Positions 8,548-16,080 of a stretch of 34,597 nt of DNA are shown piece by piece (the stretch's first letter is position 1; the number at the start of each line of letters is the position of its first letter). The stretch is taken from the NCBI GenBank assembly GCA_030430615.1, contig JAUIKV010000003.1, positions 1-34,597 of the forward strand. Reading direction: 5' to 3'. The translations under genes were made by a program, and so were the position numbers. Below the pieces are notes generated by a model that saw only the letters and a list, made by a program, of their open reading frames with translations, made no database searches and was not told where the DNA came from. The stretch is from Bacteroidia bacterium. Its GTDB lineage: Bacteria; Bacteroidota; Bacteroidia; Flavobacteriales; Flavobacteriaceae.

Positions 8548-9885
8548 TCAGAATCCAAGAATGAGTTTGGCGACAAAAAAGAAGATGAAAATCCCAAAAA
8601 TATCGTTGCTTGTGGTTATGAAAGGTCCTGTGGCCACCGCGGGATCTATGCCATTTTTATCGAGGATCAGGGGCACGAAAGTCCCAATTAGAGAGGCTAT
8701 GATGATAACTATGATCAGAGAAATGGAGATGGTCATGCTGATGTTCGTGTGATATTGAAAGATCGTACCCAATATGAAGATCAATATCGCAAGGATGACT
8801 CCGTTCACAATGCTGAGGCCAATTTCTTTCACCATACGATTCATCATGCTGCCTTTGATGTTGTTTGTCGCAAGGCCCTGAACCACGATAGCTGAAGACT
8901 GCACTCCCACATTACCTGCCATAGCTGCGATTAGTGGGGTAAAATAAAAGAGCTCGGGATATTGTGTCAGGGCGTCCTCGAATCCGCCCATGATGGAAGC
9001 GGCGGCAAATCCTCCGACAAGTCCCAGGACCAACCAGGGGAGCCTGGCTTTCGTCTTGTCGAGTATGCTGTCGTCAGCGTCGATGTCTTCGGTGATACCC
9101 GCTGCCATCTGGTAATCCTTCTCAGCTTCTTCCCGGATCAGATCGATAATGTCATCGATCGTGATTCTGCCCAGGAGGATATGATCGTCGTCGACCACAG
9201 GTATGGCCTCCAGGTCGTATTTCTGCATCAGCAGTGCCACATCTTCCCCTTTGTCGTGAACGTTTACGTAATCGACTTTTGGGATGTATATGTCTGAAAT
9301 CCTCGCATCGGCCGGAGCCACTAGCAGGTCCTTGAGCGACAGCCTTCCGATAAGGCGATCGTCTTGGTCTACTACGTAGATGGAGTGAACCCGTGTAACC
9401 TCCTGGGCCTGGGATCTCATCTTTCTCACGGTTGTGGGCACCAACCAAGTTTCCTTCACCTTGACGAGTTCTTTGGCCATGAGCGCACCCGCTGTGCCTT
9501 CCTCGTAGCGGAGCAGGTCGACAATGTCTTTGGCATGGTCGTCATCTTCAATCTCAGAGATGACCTCTGTGGCCCTAGTTTCGGATAGTTCCGATAAAAT
9601 ATCGGCGGCATCATCCGTGTCCATTTCACCGATCTCCTCGGCGATTTCCTGGGCTGACAGGTTTCTTAAAATTTTCTCACGATCGTCTTCGTCAATTTCC
9701 AGGAGGGCCTCTGAAGTAAGCTCGCTGTCCAGCAATTTGAAAAGATAGGTGGCCTCCCGAAGGTCGAGTTCAGAAATGATCTCGGCGATGTCAGCAGGGT
9801 GCTCCTCCGACAAAAGAGTCAGAATGGTATTATCCTGCTTTTTTTCGATCAGGCCTTCTATATTTTTTATAAAAGTGCTATCCAT
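8548..9885 (-). CDS. mgtE: Magnesium transporter MgtE
   Basis: 445 aa; MgtE N domain, two CBS domains, C-terminal TM domain with [23 protein letters not shown]. Confidence 0.95.
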   Translation of the reverse strand: MDSTFIKNIEGLIEKKQDNTILTLLSEEHPADIAEIISELDLREATYLFKLLDSELTSEALLEIDEDDREKILRNLSAQEIAEEIGEMDTDDAADILSELSETRATEVISEIEDDDHAKDIVDLLRYEEGTAGALMAKELVKVKETWLVPTTVRKMRSQAQEVTRVHSIYVVDQDDRLIGRLSLKDLLVAPADARISDIYIPKVDYVNVHDKGEDVALLMQKYDLEAIPVVDDDHILLGRITIDDIIDLIREEAEKDYQMAAGITEDIDADDSILDKTKARLPWLVLGLVGGFAAASIMGGFEDALTQYPELFYFTPLIAAMAGNVGVQSSAIVVQGLATNNIKGSMMNRMVKEIGLSIVNGVILAILIFILGTIFQYHTNISMTISISLIIVIIIASLIGTFVPLILDKNGIDPAVATGPFITTSNDIFGIFIFFFVAKLILGF

Positions 9886-10663
9886 TTTCGTTGCTGTCTT
9901 CTTTCAATTTCTGAGTTAATTCAATGAATTCCTCAACTGACAATTGTTCCGGGCGCCGGGCAAATATAGCATCTTCACGTAATTTATCCGACAGCCCGAA
10001 TGACTTTAAGCTGTTTCTCAAGGTTTTTCTTCTCTGATTGAAGGCCGTCTTGACGACCTGGAAAAAAAATTTTGCGCTCACAGGGAGTTCAAAATCTTCC
10101 TTTCTCACCAGGCGGATGACCCCGGACTCCACTTTGGGAGGAGGGTTGAAGACGTTTGGGGGGACTGTGAAAAGGTATTCCGTCTTGTAAAATGCCTGTG
10201 CAATCACCGAAAGGATGCCATACGTCTTGTTTCCCGGTCCCTCAGTAATGCGTTGGGCGACCTCCTTTTGGAACATTCCTGCGAATTCCGGAACCACGTG
10301 CCTGAATTCAATGGCCTTAAACAAGATCTGTGAGGAGATGTTATAAGGGAAATTGCCAATGATGGCAAGCTGTTTGCCCTCGAATACTTCCTGAAGATCG
10401 AGTTTGAGAAAGTCACCCTGAAGGATATTCCCTTTGAGTTCAGGAAAATTCTCAAGGAGATAGGCCACCGACTCCCTGTCGAGTTCAATCACGCTCAGGG
10501 GTTTGTTCTTTTTAATCAGGTACTTTGTCAGGACGCCCATTCCCGGACCAATTTCCAAAACCACATCGCAGCCTTTGAAGCTGAGAGAATCTGCAATTTT
10601 ACTCGCTATGTTTTCATCGTTGAGAAAGTGTTGCCCCAGATGCTTTTTGGCCCTAACCGACAT
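9878..10663 (-). CDS. rsmA: 16S rRNA (adenine1518/1519-N6)-dimethyltransferase
   Basis: [40 protein letters not shown]; 8-nt overlap with mgtE. Confidence 0.96.
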   Translation of the reverse strand: MSVRAKKHLGQHFLNDENIASKIADSLSFKGCDVVLEIGPGMGVLTKYLIKKNKPLSVIELDRESVAYLLENFPELKGNILQGDFLKLDLQEVFEGKQLAIIGNFPYNISSQILFKAIEFRHVVPEFAGMFQKEVAQRITEGPGNKTYGILSVIAQAFYKTEYLFTVPPNVFNPPPKVESGVIRLVRKEDFELPVSAKFFFQVVKTAFNQRRKTLRNSLKSFGLSDKLREDAIFARRPEQLSVEEFIELTQKLKEDSNENG

Positions 10664-10675
10664 GATGGAATGAGT

Positions 10676-10999
10676 TTAGGTTGATGTCACAAATTCCCCA
10701 ACTACCTTCAGCTCAGTTCGGAAGGCGCCGAATTTATTGCCGAAGAGCTCAAATCCTTCTCGCCTCAATTCGTCAGCATCTTCTCTGTAGTATTGATCCA
10801 AAGTCTCGCGAGAACTGCAAGTGAACTGAACCGAATAGGTGATGCCACCAAGATCCTCCTGAACCAATACCTGGCTCATCAGGGCCTTGGTGAATTTTCC
10901 GGTTTTGAGCATTTCCGGAATGTGCTTCTCGGTCATCCATTTCATCCATGGGTCGTGAATGGATTCGTCTACGTTTATCGTTACGTTGTAAATGATCAT
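10676..10999 (-). CDS. DUF4286 family protein
   Basis: 107 aa MIIYNVTINVDESIHDPWMKWMTEKHIPEMLKTGKF..., resembling the DUF4286 family; sits directly upstream of rsmA. Confidence 0.75.
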   Translation of the reverse strand: MIIYNVTINVDESIHDPWMKWMTEKHIPEMLKTGKFTKALMSQVLVQEDLGGITYSVQFTCSSRETLDQYYREDADELRREGFELFGNKFGAFRTELKVVGEFVTST

Positions 11000-11056
11000 T
11001 CTTGGATTATTGAAATGTAAAGGTAGGACTAAAACCGCAATATTCCGGGAAGAAGA

Positions 11057-12850
11057 TCAGAGTTCGTCCCCTCTGAGTCTTCGGAAAGCCTTTCTCGCTT
11101 CTACCAGGTAAATGCTCGATGGATACTCAAAAATGATCCGTTCGTACATTTCTTTGGCCTTGTCAATCTCATTGAGCTGCTCTTCATAGAGTTCAGCCAG
11201 CGAAAAAAGACACTCGTCTACCAGCAGACTCTCCGGATACGTTGCAAGCAGATTCAGTAGACTGTTTTCTGCGCCTCTGTAATCACCAAGCCTCGTCAAA
11301 AGGGCTCCCTGTTTGAGAAGGGCATCGTCCTCAATGGCGCGTCCCTTGTGATCCTTCAATACTATGCTCAGGGTGTCAAGAGCGGGTTGATATTTCTTCT
11401 GAAATTCGAGCAGCTCCGTTTTGGCGAAAAGCCTCAAGCCCTCGTTGAGGCTGTCTTTGTCAAAATTGTTGCTGATCTTCAAACTGAGTTTCATGGCGTC
11501 ATTGGCGATCAGCTGGGAGGTTGATGATTTCAGAACCTTAAGCTGATTCTGGGCCCAGGTGAAGTCACCTTTGAAATAGGAGGTTCTCGCCACTTTGAAG
11601 CGCGCCTCCTGGGCCAGCGGACTGTTTTTGAAATCATACTGGATTTTTGAGTACATGACAAGAGCCTGGTTGAATTCACCCGAGAAAACATGGATGTCTG
11701 CAATAGTCATATCGAGCATCCCCTGCTCTGGATTGGGCGGATTGAGCTCCAAAGCACTGCGCAATACATCGATCGCCTGTTCAGGGGCGTCGTAGGAATA
11801 AGTTAGGAATTCCGCATAGGCCACCTGGAGTACCAGACTCTGAAGATTTCGGCCGTATTGGGTGAGTAATTGCAGGTACCTTGAATTGAGGCGCTCCCGA
11901 TCTTCATCACTGCTGATCAATTCATTGTCAATCTTCAACAGATAGATGTCGGCACGCAGCAGGGCATCCGGATCCATGCCGTTTTGATTTTCCAGACTTC
12001 TTATGAATTCGAAGGCCTGCTTTGAAGTTTCTAGTTCGTCAAACTCGTAGGCCAATTGCCCAATCTCTTGGATTCGTTCTGTATTGCCCGGGTTTCTTCG
12101 GTACAGCGATTTCTCCTGGATCAGCGCCTTGTCAAAATCTCCCTGTTGCATGAAGAGCCAGCTCAATAGGATGTTCCAGGAATTTTTGGGTTCGGCCTGA
12201 GCTCTTTTAAGCAGCTGTTTTCTCAGCGTGATGTTGTTGGGGTCAGTCTTGTCATTTGACACGAAGGAGCCCATGAAGCGCTGGGCGGTGGTGTAGTAGT
12301 TTTCATTTTTGTCGACCAGGTCGAGGTAGAGCTTGAACATTTTGTCGATATCACCTCTTTCCCCGTAAATCTGGGCCTCACTGATCTCTGTATTGAGATT
12401 CGGATTCAGCTCCTTGGCCCGCTGATAGGTCCGCAGGGCATAGTCAAGGAGGTGATTCTGCCTGAAAGTCCTGCCTATTACAAAGGCATAGCTCGGATTC
12501 TGCTCGATGAACTGCATCGATTTCTCGTAATAGGCTTTTGCCTCCTCAGGGTTTCCCTGAAGTTGCTTGTTGTAGCCCAATTCGACATAGAGATAGATTT
12601 GATTCGGAAAATTCTCCAATTGTCGGGTCAGAAGCCGGTCGGCATCCTCGTAATTTTCGAGTTGTTGGTAGCAAGTAAGCAGTGATTTGAAATAATCCTG
12701 GCGAATCGGGTTGCTCTCCAGCAGCGGTTCGTACAGCATGATCGCCTTTTCGTACTCTCCTTTTCGGAAGAATGAGTTGGCCAGCTCAGCATTCTGGGCG
12801 AACAGGGGCCCGCAGAGAAGGATCAAAAAGAAAATTCGTAGAAAGGCCAT
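11057..12850 (-). CDS. Tetratricopeptide-repeat protein, exported
   Basis: 597 aa; N-terminal signal peptide, multiple TPR-like repeats (e.g. YEKAIMLYEPLLESNP, GDFDKALIQEKSLYRRNPGN). Confidence 0.85.
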   Translation of the reverse strand: MAFLRIFFLILLCGPLFAQNAELANSFFRKGEYEKAIMLYEPLLESNPIRQDYFKSLLTCYQQLENYEDADRLLTRQLENFPNQIYLYVELGYNKQLQGNPEEAKAYYEKSMQFIEQNPSYAFVIGRTFRQNHLLDYALRTYQRAKELNPNLNTEISEAQIYGERGDIDKMFKLYLDLVDKNENYYTTAQRFMGSFVSNDKTDPNNITLRKQLLKRAQAEPKNSWNILLSWLFMQQGDFDKALIQEKSLYRRNPGNTERIQEIGQLAYEFDELETSKQAFEFIRSLENQNGMDPDALLRADIYLLKIDNELISSDEDRERLNSRYLQLLTQYGRNLQSLVLQVAYAEFLTYSYDAPEQAIDVLRSALELNPPNPEQGMLDMTIADIHVFSGEFNQALVMYSKIQYDFKNSPLAQEARFKVARTSYFKGDFTWAQNQLKVLKSSTSQLIANDAMKLSLKISNNFDKDSLNEGLRLFAKTELLEFQKKYQPALDTLSIVLKDHKGRAIEDDALLKQGALLTRLGDYRGAENSLLNLLATYPESLLVDECLFSLAELYEEQLNEIDKAKEMYERIIFEYPSSIYLVEARKAFRRLRGDEL

Positions 12851-13023
12851 TATTGGATTCTCAGATTAAGATCAAACCTTTGTCAATTTCTTAACGGATA
12901 CATTTGTTTTGTATCGATTTCAAAAAATTGTTAAACTTTTAATAAAATATTTTTTCAAATGTAACGTTTTAGCAGGACGTAAGTCTTAAAAGTAAAGATC
13001 AACAATAACAAAAATCTTAAGTC

Positions 13024-13158
13024 ATGAACGAAGTTAAAAAATTCTACGAAAGAGCTAAGCACAGCGCGAAGAATCACATGAGGAATGGTCAGATCAATGC
13101 TTATTTGAACGATCTGATGATCATGAATCACTACAAAAAGATATTGGAAGCATCCTGA
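13024..13158 (+). CDS. Small hypothetical protein, 44 aa
   Basis: ATG...TGA: MNEVKKFYERAKHSAKNHMRNGQINAYLNDLMIMNHYKKILEAS; below the ORF-track length cutoff; fills an otherwise empty gap between divergent TPR gene and convergent serS. Confidence 0.6.
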   Translation: MNEVKKFYERAKHSAKNHMRNGQINAYLNDLMIMNHYKKILEAS

Positions 13159-13190
13159 TCACGGCTAGACCGTGACGGGCTGCTCCGTCA
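13159..13190. terminator. Two overlapping hairpins between the 44-aa ORF and serS (possible transcript end structure, no U-tract)
   Basis: TCACGG-ctaga-CCGTGA (13159-13175) and TGACGG-gctgct-CCGTCA (13173-13190). Confidence 0.4.
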
Positions 13191-14462
13191 GTTTATAACT
13201 TCAAAACCTGTGTAAGGTCTGAGTACCTCAGGTATCACAATTCCCTTTTCAGTTTGACAATTTTCAAGGAGTCCGGCGAGGACCCTGGGCAAGGCCAATG
13301 AACTCCCGTTCAAGGTATGTGCCAACTGACTTTTACCCGTCTTATTCTTAAATCTCAACTTCAGCCTGTTCGCCTGGAAGGTTTCGAAATTTGAAACGGA
13401 ACTGATTTCCAGCCACCTGGACTGGGCCGTGGAATATACCTCAAAATCATAGGTCAGGGCAGAGGTGAACCCTAAATCGCCTCCGCATAACCTGAGTATC
13501 CGATAAGGCAAGCCCAGCTCATTCAGAATTCCCTTGACGTGCTCCACCATGGAGTCCAGGGCGGCATAGGAATTTTCAGGGTGCTCGATCCTGACGATTT
13601 CGACTTTATCGAACTGGTGCAAACGGTTCAATCCCCTCACATGGGAGCCGTATGAGCCTGCTTCCCGGCGGAAACAGGGGGTGTATGCCGTATTGCAAAT
13701 GGGGAAATCATCTTCCTTGAGCAGCGTGTCGCGATAGAAATTTGTCACAGGGACTTCTGCTGTTGGAATCAGGTAGAGGTCGTCTGCTCCAATATGATAC
13801 ATTTGCCCCTCTTTGTCGGGCAGTTGCCCTGTTCCGTATCCTGAGGCCTCATTGATGACCAAAGGAGGTTGAACTTCGGTGTAACCTGCCTCGGTGTTCT
13901 TGTCCAGAAAATATGCGATGAGCGCCCGTTGCAACTTTGCGCCCTTTCCTTTGTATACAGGAAATCCGGCACCGGTGATTTTATTTCCAAGGTCAAAATC
14001 GATGATGTCATATTTCTTGCCCAGCTCCCAATGCGGCAAGGCATTCTCATTCAGAGTTGGAATTTCACCGTGCTCGAATACCACTTCATTGTCTTCTTCA
14101 GAGCTTCCAGCCGGCACCAGGGGATGTGGGATGTTCGGAATTTGGTAGAGCAGCTCGTTCAGTTCAGTCTCCATTTGCATCTTAAGCTCAGATAATTCCT
14201 TCGACTTCTCTTTCAATTGGCTGGTCTTTTCTTTCAGGATATTTGCTTTCTGCACCTCACCCGACTTGAACATGATTCCGATTTCCTTCGACAGTTTGTT
14301 GCTTTCTGCAAGCACCTGGTCCAGCGCAGTTTGGGCCGCTCTTTTGCGTTCATCGGTATCCAGAACGGAATCAATAGTTTTTTCAGCGTCTTTGAAATTG
14401 CGTTTGGCAAGGCCCTCAAGCACTTGCTTTTTATTGTCTCTGATGTGAGTTGTAGATAGCAT
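13188..14462 (-). CDS. serS: Seryl-tRNA synthetase
   Basis: 424 aa; class II motifs (FYRDTLLKEDDFPICNTAYTPCFRREAGSYG; NGSSLALPRVLAGLLENCQTEKGIVIPEVLRPY). Confidence 0.96.
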   Translation of the reverse strand: MLSTTHIRDNKKQVLEGLAKRNFKDAEKTIDSVLDTDERKRAAQTALDQVLAESNKLSKEIGIMFKSGEVQKANILKEKTSQLKEKSKELSELKMQMETELNELLYQIPNIPHPLVPAGSSEEDNEVVFEHGEIPTLNENALPHWELGKKYDIIDFDLGNKITGAGFPVYKGKGAKLQRALIAYFLDKNTEAGYTEVQPPLVINEASGYGTGQLPDKEGQMYHIGADDLYLIPTAEVPVTNFYRDTLLKEDDFPICNTAYTPCFRREAGSYGSHVRGLNRLHQFDKVEIVRIEHPENSYAALDSMVEHVKGILNELGLPYRILRLCGGDLGFTSALTYDFEVYSTAQSRWLEISSVSNFETFQANRLKLRFKNKTGKSQLAHTLNGSSLALPRVLAGLLENCQTEKGIVIPEVLRPYTGFEVIN

Positions 14463-14480
14463 TTTTTCTTATTTGGACGG

Positions 14481-14488
14481 CAAAGATA
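14481..14488 (-). promoter_or_regulatory. Putative -7 box (TATCTTTG) for serS
   Basis: Perfect TAnnTTTG match on the reverse strand; no TTG at expected -33. Confidence 0.5.
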
Positions 14489-14527
14489 GTCATTGCCGAA
14501 TATTATCATTGCCCGATTAAGTCAGAA

Positions 14528-15466
14528 TCAGGATTTCAACTTTGACAGGACCGAACGTGTTTGGTTTTCGTCTTTTCTCAGTTGGGCCTTCAGCGCATCG
14601 ATCGACTCGAATTTCTGCTCGTCTCTCAAACGGGCTAAAACGTCGACTCGGAGTCTCTGACCATACAGGTCACCTTTGAAATCTAGAAGGTGGATCTCGA
14701 TGGTTCTGCCGTCGCCACCCACTGTGGGTCGGTACCCGATGTTCATCATCCCGAGCACCTCTTTGTCTTCCACCTGGGTCTTCACGGCGTAAACTCCCTT
14801 GACAGGGATTAGTTTATAGTCTTCATCAACACGCAGGTTGACAGTTGGAAAATTGAGCTTTCGCCCAAGACCCTGTCCTTTGACAATCTCCCCGGAGAGT
14901 CTGTAAGGGTAGCCGAGATAACTGTTTGCCACATCCATTTCTCCGGCCTCAATGGCTTTCCTGATCTTGGTGGAACTCACTGAAACACTTTGGATGTTCT
15001 GAGCGGGAATTTCGATAACCTCGAACCCGTAGAGCTCTCCAAATTCGGTCAACTGCTCAAAGTTTCCTTCCCTGTTTCTTCCAAAGTGATGATCGTAGCC
15101 GATCACCAGCTTCTTTAGGCTGAGCCGATTGACCAGGATGTCCCTAACAAATTCCAAGGCCGTGAGTCTTGAAAATTCCTTTGTGAAAGGTTCCACGATC
15201 AGGTGGTCGAGACCGAAGCTGTCCAATAGCGCAATCTTCTCCTCCATGGTCGTCAGCATTTTTATGTCGTTGCTCTGGTCAAGGACTCTTCTGGGATGTG
15301 GAAAAAAAGTGAGGATCATAGATACCTCGTTTTCCTGGGATTTCAGGGCATTTAGCTGTTCAATGATCTTTTGATGACCGATGTGCACCCCGTCAAAGGT
15401 GCCAATTGTGATCACCGCCCTGTGTTCTGAGAACGGATAACTATCTATGGAGTTAAATACCTTCAC
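14528..15466 (-). CDS. ribF: Bifunctional riboflavin kinase / FAD synthetase
   Basis: VITIGTFDGVHIGHQKII, SSTKIRKAI, GLGRKLNFPTVNL; GTG start inside a GTGA overlap with the upstream gene. Confidence 0.95.
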   Translation of the reverse strand: MKVFNSIDSYPFSEHRAVITIGTFDGVHIGHQKIIEQLNALKSQENEVSMILTFFPHPRRVLDQSNDIKMLTTMEEKIALLDSFGLDHLIVEPFTKEFSRLTALEFVRDILVNRLSLKKLVIGYDHHFGRNREGNFEQLTEFGELYGFEVIEIPAQNIQSVSVSSTKIRKAIEAGEMDVANSYLGYPYRLSGEIVKGQGLGRKLNFPTVNLRVDEDYKLIPVKGVYAVKTQVEDKEVLGMMNIGYRPTVGGDGRTIEIHLLDFKGDLYGQRLRVDVLARLRDEQKFESIDALKAQLRKDENQTRSVLSKLKS

Positions 15467-15990
15467 TGCTCCGGGTAATAGGTTAATCTTTCGTCTATGT
15501 CTTTTATAGTCTGGGGTACTTTTGGGATGCTGAAAGACCCTCTCACGAGAAGGTCCCCTTTGTTCTGATAAAGGAACAGGTTTCCCTTGCGGACGGGAAA
15601 GTAGCCTGATTCACCCTTGCAAAAACAGACTCTACCGTATATCATCTTTACTTCTTGTAGCTCTGAGTCCTTCAGTGAAATCTCGACTCTTCCCGGATTG
15701 ATTTCAAAATAAAGATATTCTGAATGATTGCTATCCATTACATCGGGTTCGGGATCTTTTTTGTAATGATAGCGAATGACCACTTTCTCACCCGCTTCAA
15801 TTTCCGGATAGGTTGCACCTGTTGGATCGGTCTTCAGCGACAGGTTCGAGTTTTGAAGGACCTCAAAAGTGCAGTCCCCACCCTCCGGGCAATTCACTCT
15901 GGGAGGAGGAATTTGATCCGTGCTCGCCTGCTCTTTGGAAGAAGAGCAACTCACCATGAGCATAAAAAGCAAGAATAATCTGAGCAACAC
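15463..15990 (-). CDS. Hypothetical lipoprotein, 175 aa
   Basis: MLLRLFLLFMLMVSCSSSKEQ lipobox; no recognised domain. Confidence 0.75.
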   Translation of the reverse strand: MLLRLFLLFMLMVSCSSSKEQASTDQIPPPRVNCPEGGDCTFEVLQNSNLSLKTDPTGATYPEIEAGEKVVIRYHYKKDPEPDVMDSNHSEYLYFEINPGRVEISLKDSELQEVKMIYGRVCFCKGESGYFPVRKGNLFLYQNKGDLLVRGSFSIPKVPQTIKDIDERLTYYPEQ

Positions 15991-16080
15991 TGTCGGAACT
16001 TTTTGACAAAGTTAAAGGTTAAACTCAATTTAAATTTAAAAATTTCATAGTTTTATCCGTCCCAAGAACAAGACCCCAAT

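Noticed and set aside
9886-10000. Possible Mg2+ riboswitch (M-box) upstream of mgtE
   Set aside because: mgtE start overlaps rsmA coding sequence; there is no untranslated leader to host a riboswitch.
16021-16050. AT-rich tract aaatttaaatttaaaaattt
   Set aside because: Simple AT-rich promoter sequence; no repeat-array or CRISPR structure.
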